Source of the DNA: Chthonomonas sp. UBA1950
Lineage (GTDB): Bacteria > Armatimonadota > Fimbriimonadia > Fimbriimonadales > Fimbriimonadaceae
NCBI GenBank assembly: GCA_002336105.1
Contig: DDEQ01000048.1
Span: forward strand, 1 to 27,262
Direction: 5' to 3'
DNA: 27,262 bases
Of this stretch, positions 7,204 through 15,051 are shown piece after piece. The stretch's first letter is position 1. The number at the start of each line of letters is the position of its first letter. Below the pieces are notes generated by a model. That model did not search any database, was not told where the DNA came from, and saw only the letters and a list, made by a program, of their open reading frames with translations. A program made the position numbers and the translations under genes.

Positions 7204-8294
7204 TGGAACGCTCAATGAGGACGCGGCTGAAAGATGTAGCGGATAAACTCCAGTTATCACCTGGATTAGTCTCGCGGGTGCTGAACGGCAGAAATGACGT
7301 TTGGGCATCGGAAGAGACTCGGGCAAGAATCTTTGCAGCCGCTCGGGAACTCAATTATCAACCGTCCACAGCGGCGAGAGCGTTAAGCGCAGGCAAGACA
7401 AACACGGTTTCCCTAGTGTATCGACGATTACCAGATCTGCAGTATCGACTTGCTTACACAGGCTTGGTTGATGTCCTTTCGGAAGAGCTTCAGAATCGTG
7501 GTTATAACCTTGTGGTCGCAAACTTCGGAACGGAAGAAGAAGTTCTAGACCATCTTCGAGCGACAGCAGCCTCGCGTTCCTGCGAGGCTGTGATCATCTG
7601 GGGTCGGGAAGCTGATACAGATGCTCAAGGTGCACTTTTGGAATCTCTTGGCGTTCCGTTTGTTGTGAAGGGACGTCACGAGGCGGAACACCCAGGGTGG
7701 TATCAGCTTGACTACGATCACGAATGGATGATGCGCAACGCCCTAGAGAGCGTTGTGAAGTTAGGCCATAGAAGAATCGCCTATCTTGGCTTTCCACATG
7801 ACGATTCTTTTGTGCACGCTCTACGGAGAGGGTTCGAATCTAGTTATCAAGAATTCTTGGGCACGGATCCAGATCCACGTCTGTTCGTCAGTTGCGAAGA
7901 CGAGGTTCTGCCGAACGAAGAAGCCATCCAACGCATGCTTGACTTACCAGAGCGTGAGAGGCCGACTGGTTTCGTGATTGGTGCAGGAAACTATGCATGG
8001 CAAGCCCTCGAAACCTGCCTAGCGCGACGCGGCGAATACCTTGGATTTGAAGGGGCAAAAACTGCGGCTGCCGGCATCGCCTCCTACTTTTTCAGTTTGA
8101 CTTTTGGCCATGCGCTTGCCTATCAGGGCATTGAAATTGACATGCTTGCAAAGATCTGCTGTCCAACATTGTTGGATGCAATTCTTGGCGGATCTGAGTG
8201 TCGACACGTATTGCGATATCGCCCGCAGATGACTCCGGCGATTTCGCTTGACCTTTTGAATCAAGGATTACAGTTAGAGAGCAAATCCAAATGA
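7203..8294 (+). CDS. LacI/GalR-family transcriptional regulator
   Basis: A 363-residue regulator. The LacI DNA-binding domain occupies about residues 6-62: TRLKDVADKLQLSPGLVSRVLNG, the hinge-side ETRARIFAAARELNYQPSTAARALSAGKT. A periplasmic-binding-protein-like sensor domain follows (TNTVSLVYRRL, EAVIIWGREAD, LGHRRIAYLGFP), as in sugar-sensing members. The sensor's C-terminal third (from about 265) is divergent: the usual N-D-x-x-A and G-F-D-D patterns are not clear. The start could be ATG 7203 or ATG 7215 (MRTRLKDV). The second leaves room for GGAA as ribosome site, while the first directly abuts the operator. It probably represses itself and, since the next gene starts 61 bases downstream, perhaps the prepilin/GH99/permease genes behind it. 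The effector is not known. Confidence 0.88.
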   Translation: MERSMRTRLKDVADKLQLSPGLVSRVLNGRNDVWASEETRARIFAAARELNYQPSTAARALSAGKTNTVSLVYRRLPDLQYRLAYTGLVDVLSEELQNRGYNLVVANFGTEEEVLDHLRATAASRSCEAVIIWGREADTDAQGALLESLGVPFVVKGRHEAEHPGWYQLDYDHEWMMRNALESVVKLGHRRIAYLGFPHDDSFVHALRRGFESSYQEFLGTDPDPRLFVSCEDEVLPNEEAIQRMLDLPERERPTGFVIGAGNYAWQALETCLARRGEYLGFEGAKTAAAGIASYFFSLTFGHALAYQGIEIDMLAKICCPTLLDAILGGSECRHVLRYRPQMTPAISLDLLNQGLQLESKSK

Positions 8295-8355
8295 GAACTA
8301 TTCGTTATTCGAGTGGGCATTGAGGCCCGCTAAACCTCCTAAGGAAGCAGAAATT

Positions 8356-9165
8356 ATGAAGCATCGAGCATTTACGTTAATTGAGTTACTCGTCGTCATC
8401 GCGATCATCGCGATCTTGGCAGCCATCCTTTTTCCTGTCTTTGCACAAGCAAAAGCAGCCGCAAAGAAAACTAGCTGCCTATCTAACCAAAAGAACATCG
8501 GTCTCGGCATCATGCTATATACCGGGGACTTCGATGACACCTATCCGATGGACCAATACTGGTCGCCCACCGAGGCCACTCCGCAGGTCAGGTGGTTTGA
8601 TTCGGTTTATCCGTACATCAAGAATGGCGATAAGTTCACTTTCAATGGTCGAGCGAGCGGCAAGGGCGGAATATTCAGGTGTCCATCCACGTTCGACCAA
8701 GAAGCCGTTTATGGAGTTCATTCTTGGCTCTTCCCGGATGGTGGCAATGTGCCTTGGGTCAACTCAGCAACCACTGCAACAGTGACAACAACGACTGTGG
8801 ATCAACCCGCAGATAAGGTTGTTATGCTCGAAAAAGGTCTTAACAAGGGCGACAGCAACTGGCTACAGTTCATTGCCGACGAGTGGGGTTATACCGATAC
8901 CGTCGGAAACCCTGCGGGTTCGGTTGATGGACACCACTGGGATACAGATCAGTCGATCAATCGCGATTGCGATTACGCTGCGTCCACGACCTTTGACAGC
9001 ACGCAATGGGATACCTATGCGCAGTGCGGTTCTTTTGCCAGATATCGCCATACAAACGGCGCGAATATGTTTATGGCGGATGGACACGCGAAGCTGATTC
9101 GACGCGGCGGCCTAAATTGGTACAAGAACGTTTATATTCCCGGCGTCATGCCAACCCCATATTAA
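8356..9165 (+). CDS. Prepilin-like secreted protein with C-terminal H-X9-DG motif (copy 1)
   Basis: A 269-residue protein. ATG 8356 is preceded by AAGGAAG (8341-8347) at eight bases; a TTG start 36 bases upstream (8320) is less likely. The N-terminus is a type IV prepilin/pseudopilin signal, MKHR-AFTLIELL, with Glu at +5 of the mature protein and a long hydrophobic helix ending in LFPVFAQAK. The residue before the cut is Ala, not the usual Gly. The globular part carries YTGDFDDTYP and ends with RHTNGANMFMADGHAK, an H-X9-DG arrangement (His232, Asp242-Gly243). Proteins of this type are exported through a type IV pilus or type II secretion-like system; individual functions are unknown. Its stop overlaps the ATG of the next lipoprotein gene by one base. 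Confidence 0.85.
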   Translation: MKHRAFTLIELLVVIAIIAILAAILFPVFAQAKAAAKKTSCLSNQKNIGLGIMLYTGDFDDTYPMDQYWSPTEATPQVRWFDSVYPYIKNGDKFTFNGRASGKGGIFRCPSTFDQEAVYGVHSWLFPDGGNVPWVNSATTATVTTTTVDQPADKVVMLEKGLNKGDSNWLQFIADEWGYTDTVGNPAGSVDGHHWDTDQSINRDCDYAASTTFDSTQWDTYAQCGSFARYRHTNGANMFMADGHAKLIRRGGLNWYKNVYIPGVMPTPY

Positions 9166-9392
9166 TGCAACTAAGAAACCTCCTCCAAATCGCAGCTGCC
9201 AGCCTCGTGCTGGCAGCTTGTGGCGACGATGTTCAGCCTGCGATTAAGTCGCCGAGTGATGCCGCCGCTGCTCAAATCAAAGCAATCGAAAACAATCCGA
9301 ATATGAGTCCCGAGATGAAGGCTGCAACGCTTCAGAGGCTGAAACAGCAGTCTTCGGTCAAAGACTCTTTAAGAACTTCGGCATCAAAGTAA
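9165..9392 (+). CDS. Tiny lipoprotein (75 aa) translationally coupled to the prepilin-like gene
   Basis: The ATG shares its A with the TAA stop of the prepilin-like gene (TAATG), so translation is probably coupled. The protein has a lipoprotein signal peptide, MQLRNLLQIAAASLVLAAC, with a perfect lipobox L-A-A-C and lipidated Cys19. The 57-residue mature part begins GDDVQPAIKSPSD and continues as a charged amphipathic helix (AQIKAIENNPNMSPEMKAAT). I do not recognise the family. After the stop come nine bases and then the GH99-like gene, whose ribosome site overlaps this gene's end. Similar small anchored proteins flank the two other prepilin-like genes of the window. Confidence 0.72.
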   Translation: MQLRNLLQIAAASLVLAACGDDVQPAIKSPSDAAAAQIKAIENNPNMSPEMKAATLQRLKQQSSVKDSLRTSASK

Positions 9393-9401
9393 GGTGATTG
9401 A

Positions 9402-10562
9402 ATGCGAAGCTTGCTTCGAATCTGTCTTCTAGCGTTGGGCATGACAAGTGGAATTGCCCTTGGTCGTCCGCTTGTCATTGCGCATTACATGCCGTGGTTT
9501 GCGACTCCACAGTTCTCCGGTTCGTACGGCTATCACTGGACTGTGAACCAGTTTGACCCAGGCAAGATCCAGAATGGCAAGTACGAGATTGGATCACATT
9601 ATCGGCCTTTAATTGGGCCATATGATTCCGGTGATCCCGATTTGCTTGAGTGCCACGTGGCTCTGATGAAGCTGTCAGGCATTGAAGGTGTGTTCGTTGA
9701 TTGGTACGGCACGCGAGACCACTTTGACTATCTGAGTTTGCATAAAAACACCCTCAAACTCATTCCGGTCCTCAAGCGTGCTGGTCTCAAGTTTGGAATT
9801 GTCTACGAAGACCAAACCGTTCCTCATCTGATCAAAGGCGGCCTGTTTCGGGCTGAAGAAGCCAGAACGGCTGGTCGTAGCGAAATACTATGGATGCAAA
9901 CGAACTGGTTTCGTGACCCGAACTACATCCAGGTTCAAGGAAAGCCAGCGCTTTTGGTATTCGGTCCGCAATTCTACAAACCCGATGATTGGCAGGCGAT
10001 TCTACAGGGACTTAACGTCAACTTTTTCACCCTCCACATCCGACGTGAGCCTGCGATAGGTGCGTTTGATTGGCCACTTCCGGAGAATGGTACCAACCAG
10101 GCTTTTGTCGACTCGAAACACATAGTCGAGAAGTCTCGTAACGATCAAGCGTTCATCTCGAGTGCGTTTCCGAGGTTTTGGGATTGGAATCTTGACCAAA
10201 AAGCAAAGCGTAGAATCGATGACCGAGACGGAAAAACGTATCGAGATACCTTCCGTACTGCGTTAAACAGCAAAGCCGACATCGTTCAAATTGCTACTTG
10301 GAACGACTGGGGAGAGGCAACCGTCATCGAACCCTCGGTTGAGTTTGGATATCGAGATTTGGAGTTCACCCAAAAATTGGTTAGCAAATTTGCACCGGCG
10401 GATCTTCGGCTACCGATTCGTCTGTATCAACTTCGCAAGGCAGGTCTTGACCATCAGGTTCAGCTAAAGAATGCATCGGATCTTCTTCTTGATGGCAAGC
10501 CAGAACTAGCGAGGAAGATCTTGGATAGAGTCGCTCAAGAGCGGCTACAATCCAGGAAGTGA
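9402..10562 (+). CDS. Secreted glycoside hydrolase family 99/71-like protein
   Basis: A 386-residue protein with a signal peptide (residues 1-21, LLRICLLALGMTSGIALG). The mature N-terminus RPLVIAHYMPWF is the first strand of a (beta/alpha)8 barrel as in GH99 and GH71-like proteins. GIEGVFVDWYG (strand 3), GLKFGIVYED, KPALLVFGP and the late motif TWNDWGEATVIEPS (299-312) follow in the family's order; Glu305 and Glu310 in that motif are the best candidates for active-site acids. GH99 enzymes cut alpha-mannosides; the substrate here cannot be deduced. AAGGTGA just before the ATG, overlapping the lipoprotein stop, serves as ribosome site. The stop overlaps the GTG of the permease by four bases, an unusual pairing of a secreted hydrolase with an ABC-2 permease. 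Confidence 0.78.
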   Translation: MRSLLRICLLALGMTSGIALGRPLVIAHYMPWFATPQFSGSYGYHWTVNQFDPGKIQNGKYEIGSHYRPLIGPYDSGDPDLLECHVALMKLSGIEGVFVDWYGTRDHFDYLSLHKNTLKLIPVLKRAGLKFGIVYEDQTVPHLIKGGLFRAEEARTAGRSEILWMQTNWFRDPNYIQVQGKPALLVFGPQFYKPDDWQAILQGLNVNFFTLHIRREPAIGAFDWPLPENGTNQAFVDSKHIVEKSRNDQAFISSAFPRFWDWNLDQKAKRRIDDRDGKTYRDTFRTALNSKADIVQIATWNDWGEATVIEPSVEFGYRDLEFTQKLVSKFAPADLRLPIRLYQLRKAGLDHQVQLKNASDLLLDGKPELARKILDRVAQERLQSRK

Positions 10563-11344
10563 GACGTTACTGGCGGATATACAGAACGTTTTTCGCGAAC
10601 TCGTTTGCAAGAGAGCTAGAGTTCAAGGCAAACTTCTTCGCGAAAATCCTTCAGAACATGATGTGGATCGTCTTTTTGGTCCTCATCCTCCTCGTTCTGT
10701 ATTCGAACACAAGCGATATTGCGGGATGGTCTAAAGGGGATTCGTTCATTCTCACCGCGACGATCTTTTTTATGCAGGCGCTTTCTACCGCCCTTTTCTT
10801 CTCGCTTCAGGAGATTCCGAACCAAATTCGGATGGGCACAATGGATTTTGTTGTGACTAAGCCTGTGGATTCCCAGTTTTGGGTCAGCACTCGACGTTTC
10901 AACTTTGACCAGATCGGACCCGTATTGGCGGCTTTCGCCATGATTGCCATCGGTGTAAGGTCGTCTGGGGTGCATCCAGACCTGTTTCAGTGGCTGACTT
11001 ACAGCGTCCTTTGTTGTTGCGCTCTGGCCGTTTTCTATGCGTTCAATTTAGCCTTGATGACAACGGGGATATGGCTCATCCGCGTTGACAACCTTTGGGT
11101 GTTGGGAGAATCAGTCACCCAGATCGCGCGCTATCCGCTGGATATTTACGGGAATGGGGTCCAAAAAGTCCTAACATATTGGGTGCCGCTTGGGCTGTTA
11201 GCTACGATTCCTTCGCGTCAACTTGTCAAAGGATTGGACCCGTCAATGGTGCTGTTAGGTCTCGTTTGGGCCGTCGGAGCGGTGATCGCTTCGCGTTGTT
11301 TTTGGAGTTATGCGCTCAAGCATTACTCAAGCGCAAGTAGCTAA
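10559..11344 (+). CDS. ABC-2 type permease, DUF990-like
   Basis: A 261-residue inner-membrane protein with about six hydrophobic segments: MMWIVFLVLILLVLY near residues 34-48, SFILTATIFFMQALSTALFF (62-81), a helix at about 118-135, VLCCCALAVFYAFNLALM (about 149-167), a helix near 205-215, and VLLGLVWAVGAVIA (230-244). The cytoplasmic loop EIPNQIRMGTMDFVVTKPVDSQFWV is characteristic of ABC-2 family transporter proteins of the DUF990 type, which work with an ATPase and usually a second permease. Neither partner is in the window. The GTG start lies in a four-base overlap (GTGA) with the GH99-like gene's stop, so translation is coupled to it. Substrate unknown. Confidence 0.78.
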   Translation: MRRYWRIYRTFFANSFARELEFKANFFAKILQNMMWIVFLVLILLVLYSNTSDIAGWSKGDSFILTATIFFMQALSTALFFSLQEIPNQIRMGTMDFVVTKPVDSQFWVSTRRFNFDQIGPVLAAFAMIAIGVRSSGVHPDLFQWLTYSVLCCCALAVFYAFNLALMTTGIWLIRVDNLWVLGESVTQIARYPLDIYGNGVQKVLTYWVPLGLLATIPSRQLVKGLDPSMVLLGLVWAVGAVIASRCFWSYALKHYSSASS

Positions 11345-11359
11345 CCACTTCAACAACGA

Positions 11360-11650
11360 TTAGTTCTTATCTGCAGGTGCAGGTGCAGGAGTTGAACATG
11401 CCTGACACGAAGCTGGTTCGCCCGAGCAAGCTGGAGCCTCTACTTTAGCAGGCGCTGGGGAACTGGAAGCACCGGCGTAGTCGGTGACATAAAAGCCTGA
11501 TCCCTTAAATGCGATCCCTACAGGTTGGATAACTCTCTTGACGGTGCCTTCACTGCCACACTGGCAGCTCGTTAGCGGGTTTTCTGTGATGCGCTGCTCA
11601 ACCTCAAAAGTGTTTTGACAAGCACTGCAAGCATAAACGTATGTCGGCAT
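11360..11650 (-). CDS. FmdB-type zinc-ribbon protein
   Basis: A 96-residue protein. MPTYVYACSACQNTFEVEQ with Cys8-x2-Cys11, and CQCGSEGTVKRVIQPVGIAFKGSGFYVTDY, form the small zinc ribbon of the FmdB family. The second half has CQCG where the family usually has a C-P-x-C type pair. The last 35 residues are Ala/Pro-rich and add extra cysteines (ACSGEPASCQACSTP). FmdB proteins are called regulators by annotation, but their role is unsettled. GGGAGA eight bases before the ATG is a good ribosome site. The gene ends 15 bases from the convergent permease gene. Confidence 0.85.
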   Translation of the reverse strand: MPTYVYACSACQNTFEVEQRITENPLTSCQCGSEGTVKRVIQPVGIAFKGSGFYVTDYAGASSSPAPAKVEAPACSGEPASCQACSTPAPAPADKN

Positions 11651-11707
11651 TCAAATATTCTCCCTTTGAGTTTTCAATACGAGTTGAGATTATGGCATAG
11701 CGCCATT

Positions 11708-11735
11708 TGGGCAGAAGATGATCGTCTTCTGCCCA
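11708..11735 (-). terminator. Strong stem-loop just after the M20 peptidase gene
   Basis: TGGGCAGAAGA and TCTTCTGCCCA form a perfect 11-bp stem around a six-base loop, starting seven bases after the M20 stop codon. There is no T-run in the minus-strand direction, so it may be a weak terminator or an mRNA-stabilising hairpin between the M20 and fmdB genes. Confidence 0.45.
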
Positions 11736-11741
11736 CTTAGG

Positions 11742-13148
11742 TTAGGCTTCGGCTTCGATGATCTTGGCTAGTCGGTAGAAGAGGCTGGCGTAGATGCGGC
11801 TCATCTTAAACAGATGGTCCACTTTTAGCCTTTCGTCGGTTTCGTGGGCGTTACCGTCGCCTTCCCAGCCCGTGCCGATGCTGACAGTATTGGGGATGGC
11901 GCGCGCATAGGTGCCCCCGCCCATTGTGCCGGGTTCTAGTCGCTCTCCCGTCTCGTCGGCATATACGTCAACGATTGTAGTGATCAGTGGGTGATCGGTA
12001 GGGAAGTAGAGGGGAGGACTGTCGCGCGTCACTGTCAACGACCATCCGCTCTTGAGTTTCGCCAAATGGCTTTCAGCACGTTGATGCAACTGATCGCCGG
12101 TCATGGTAACTGGGTAGCGAATGTTGTAGAGCAGTTCGAGCTTCCCGTTGACCGTCTTGACGATGCCGAGGTTGCTCGTCAAATCCTTGCTAACATCATC
12201 CCAGAAGGTAATTCCGAGTCCAGCACCACCGACGTGAGAGGTGTCAAACAACTCGTCAAAATAGGTTGCTGTGCTGAGAGGTGAAATCTCGCGTAAGAAT
12301 CGGAACATTCGGATCGCCGCAGAATCGCCTCCAAACGGATTAGCGCCGTGCGCCGCTTTTCCAAGTGTGGTGATATGGAGTTCATCACCTTTCCATTCAA
12401 ATGAAACGTTCCGATCCCAGCTATCGGCAAGCTTGACGTCAATTTCCTGCTTGAGGTTTGCCGCAACTTTGACGATTGCTTCGCAGTGGTCGATAACGAT
12501 GTTGGGTCGCTGTCCGCCGTTAATTGAAACCAAACTGAAATCGCCGGTCACAAGCGGGACGGAAACGATCAGATTCCCAATTCCTTTTTCGGCATGGAAG
12601 CACGGCCAGCCTGAGTCTGGGGCAACGCCGTAGGTTGGAGCTTCCTCTGTCTCCATATACCGAGTAACACAGCCAAAACCACTTTCTTCATTGCATCCGA
12701 AGGCTTGGCGCATACGAACATTGAGTTCTGGACAACATTCTTTAATGGCACGCATGGCAAAGAAACTCGCCATGGTCGGGCCTTTATCGTCGGTCGTGCC
12801 TCGAGCATAGACGTAGCCATTGTCGATTTCCGCACCAAACGGTTCATGTTTCCAGCCTGGACCAACTGGAACCACGTCAAGGTGTCCAAGCGACATAAAC
12901 ATCCCTTTGCCAGTTCCGAACTCGGCGTAACCGAGATGGCCTTCTAAGTCTGTCGTGGTCATGCCGGCTTGTTTTGAAAGCTCTAAGGCATAATCCAGCG
13001 CTTTCCGGTTTTCGGCACCATACGGTGCGTTTGGCTCGGGATCACCTTCAATGCTCGGAATTTGGAGCATCTTGATGTAGTCGGAGAGAAGTTCCTGCTC
13101 ATGAGCGCGGAGCCAATCGTGAAGCTTGGCGATGGTAGCGTCCGTCAT
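11742..13148 (-). CDS. M20 family dipeptidase (PepV-like zinc peptidase)
   Basis: A 468-residue cytoplasmic metallopeptidase. The M20 metal site is complete: GHLDVVPVG (His89, Asp91), ARGTTDDKGP with bridging Asp120, and GCNEESGFG with Glu154 (catalytic base) and Glu155. The order, the HEPFGAEIDNGYVYARG segment and the length of about 470 fit the PepV/Xaa-His dipeptidase branch rather than shorter ArgE/DapE enzymes. GTMGGGTYARAIPN near residue 405 and a late HETDE segment carry the final conserved positions. It likely hydrolyses dipeptides during nitrogen recycling. The metY gene lies 161 bases upstream on the same strand. Confidence 0.9.
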   Translation of the reverse strand: MTDATIAKLHDWLRAHEQELLSDYIKMLQIPSIEGDPEPNAPYGAENRKALDYALELSKQAGMTTTDLEGHLGYAEFGTGKGMFMSLGHLDVVPVGPGWKHEPFGAEIDNGYVYARGTTDDKGPTMASFFAMRAIKECCPELNVRMRQAFGCNEESGFGCVTRYMETEEAPTYGVAPDSGWPCFHAEKGIGNLIVSVPLVTGDFSLVSINGGQRPNIVIDHCEAIVKVAANLKQEIDVKLADSWDRNVSFEWKGDELHITTLGKAAHGANPFGGDSAAIRMFRFLREISPLSTATYFDELFDTSHVGGAGLGITFWDDVSKDLTSNLGIVKTVNGKLELLYNIRYPVTMTGDQLHQRAESHLAKLKSGWSLTVTRDSPPLYFPTDHPLITTIVDVYADETGERLEPGTMGGGTYARAIPNTVSIGTGWEGDGNAHETDERLKVDHLFKMSRIYASLFYRLAKIIEAEA

Positions 13149-13309
13149 GAAACAAGCGTACCTCTGATGCCATCCGTGGCTTCGAGGTGAGCACCGGGGG
13201 TTTCGGGCGGTAGAGTTTGAAACCCCGCGATGTCAACAGATGTGTTCCACTATATGTGGGATTACGAGCCGGTAATTGCTTCAGTTTATTTGCAAAACTT
13301 TGAACTTTC

Positions 13310-14611
13310 TCAGGACAGCGCTTGAGAGAGGTCAGCAATAAGGTCATCGACGTTTTCGATGCCAATGGAGAGTCGAATAAAGTCTTGCGTAACGCCAGCG
13401 CTCTCCTGCTCGGATTCGGAGAGTTGCTGGTGAGTTGTAGACGCCGGATGAATCACGAGTGACTTGGCATCACCGACGTTCGCCAACAACGAGAAGATCT
13501 CCAATTTGTCGATAAACGTGAGCGCCGCATCATATCCACCCTTGATACCGAACCCGAGAATTGCGCCGTACTGACCACGATGGTGGTATTTCTTAGCCGT
13601 TTCATGGTCGGCATGAGTTGTCAATCCAGGATAGAAGACCCACTCTACGCTAGGATGCTGTTGAAGGAACTCGGCTACCTTTTGCGCGTTCTGGCTGTGT
13701 CTTTCGACTCGAAGATGAATCGTTTCGAGACCTTGCAGTAAAAGGAATGCGTTAAACGGTGATAGCGCGGCCCCGGTGTCACGTAGACCTTGAACTCTCG
13801 CTTTCAGACCGAACGCCACGTTTCCAAGGCCAGGGAAGTTGCCAAAGACCTCCCAGAATTTCAGCCCGTGATAGCTGGGATCTGCCTTTGTGAAGTTGGC
13901 AAAGCGTCCGCTACCCCAATCAAAGTTACCGCCATCGACTAAAACACCGCCAATCGATGTGCCATGACCACCGATGAATTTCGTTGCTGAATGGACGACG
14001 ACATTGGCACCGTATTCAAACGGATTGAGAAGGTAGGGCGACGGCAGAGTGTTGTCAATGACAACAGGTAAGCCGTTATCCTTTGCAATCTTTGAAACTT
14101 CAGCAAACGGGAAGGTGTCGAGTCGAGGATTTCCGACCGATTCGCCATAGATTAGCTTCGTCTTGTCCGTAATAGCCCGAGCAAAACCCGAGGGATCAGA
14201 AGGATCGACGAACTTTACCGAGATTCCGAACTTGGGGAGTGTGTAATGAAGGAGATTGTAGGTTCCGCCGTACAAACTTGAACTGGCGATGATTTCGTCG
14301 CCAGCCTCGGCAATTGTCGTTATGGCCAAGGTTTCTGCGGCTTGACCGCTTGCTGTGGCGACGGCATGAGTTCCGCCTTCAAGTGCTGCAACTCGCTCTT
14401 CAAAAACTGCGGTTGTTGGGTTCATGATTCGGGTGTAGATATTCCCGAACTCCTGAAGAGCGAATAATCTCGCTGCGTGTGAACTGTCGTCAAATACGTA
14501 GCTGGTTGTTTGATATATCGGAACTGCTCTCGACTTTGTTGTCGGGTCTACGTGCTGCCCTGCATGAAGCGCAAGGGTTTCAAAACTGGGTTTCTTGGAG
14601 GAATCACTCAT
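13310..14611 (-). CDS. metY: O-acetylhomoserine sulfhydrylase (PLP-dependent)
   Basis: A 433-residue Cys/Met-metabolism PLP enzyme. It opens with FETLALHAGQHVDPTTKSRAVPIYQTTSYVF, characteristic of O-acetylhomoserine (thiol)-lyase. YTRIMNPTTAVFEERVAALEGG, SGQAAETLAI, VVIDNTLPSPYL (Asp186 for the PLP ring nitrogen) and HSATKFIGGHG with the Schiff-base Lys211 follow in order. It converts O-acetylhomoserine and sulfide to homocysteine in methionine synthesis. The length (about 430, longer than MetB/MetC at 380-400) and the C-terminal LSIGIENVDDLIADLSQAL support MetY. I looked for a SAM riboswitch upstream and did not see its conserved core. Confidence 0.93.
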   Translation of the reverse strand: MSDSSKKPSFETLALHAGQHVDPTTKSRAVPIYQTTSYVFDDSSHAARLFALQEFGNIYTRIMNPTTAVFEERVAALEGGTHAVATASGQAAETLAITTIAEAGDEIIASSSLYGGTYNLLHYTLPKFGISVKFVDPSDPSGFARAITDKTKLIYGESVGNPRLDTFPFAEVSKIAKDNGLPVVIDNTLPSPYLLNPFEYGANVVVHSATKFIGGHGTSIGGVLVDGGNFDWGSGRFANFTKADPSYHGLKFWEVFGNFPGLGNVAFGLKARVQGLRDTGAALSPFNAFLLLQGLETIHLRVERHSQNAQKVAEFLQQHPSVEWVFYPGLTTHADHETAKKYHHRGQYGAILGFGIKGGYDAALTFIDKLEIFSLLANVGDAKSLVIHPASTTHQQLSESEQESAGVTQDFIRLSIGIENVDDLIADLSQALS

Positions 14612-15051
14612 CTTGCCGGCATTGTATCAACGGCGATTGTTCATGGCAACAGAAACGAAATTTGTGATGGTCTGAGGGTGGAAAAAGGGAACGATCGAAG
14701 GTTCAAGTTCTATCTAGCCATCGCCATGAGCTTGTCACCCTTATCGGCGCCAAACAATTCACATAACGTTTGCAAAATAATGCTGTTTTTTCGGCGAAGT
14801 GTTGTATCCTAGACGGTCGAGGACCTGCCTACAGAAGAGTTTTCGACTGGCCGGAGCCCAAGGACCTCTTAACTGGTGCGCTTACAGATCGTTGCCATTC
14901 TTTGCAGCATTGATTTGTTGGGCGTTGTTAGGTCGGCGACTATTTTGGTCAGTCGGCACGAGCGGTCTTTCGGACGTGTTTTTCGTCCAGCTTCGTCCTT
15001 TGCTCACACGAGCACCATTGGCAATGAAGCCAACTATTGGAGAAAAGATCT
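14612..15051 (+). other. Intergenic region between metY and prepilin-like gene 2
   Basis: About 440 bases between divergently oriented genes, expected to hold both promoters. I see a possible -10 (TATCCT at 14805-14810) without a clear -35, and GGAGA at 15039-15043 as the ribosome site of the next gene. Small open frames here (for example 14799-15077) have no ribosome site and overlap the prepilin start, so I do not call them. No riboswitch or terminator was recognised. Confidence 0.5.

Noticed and set aside
8312..8331. Hairpin between lacI and prepilin-like gene 1 as a terminator
   Set aside because: Seven pairs with one G-T and no T-run; too weak to separate the genes.
13197..13226. Inverted repeat GGGGTTTC / GAAACCCC between metY and the M20 gene
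   Set aside because: The 14-base loop and absence of a T-run do not support a terminator; no other role could be argued.
14612..14770. Possible SAM riboswitch upstream of metY
   Set aside because: Read on the minus strand, the region lacks the conserved cores of the SAM riboswitch classes I could recall; only short unrelated pairings are present.
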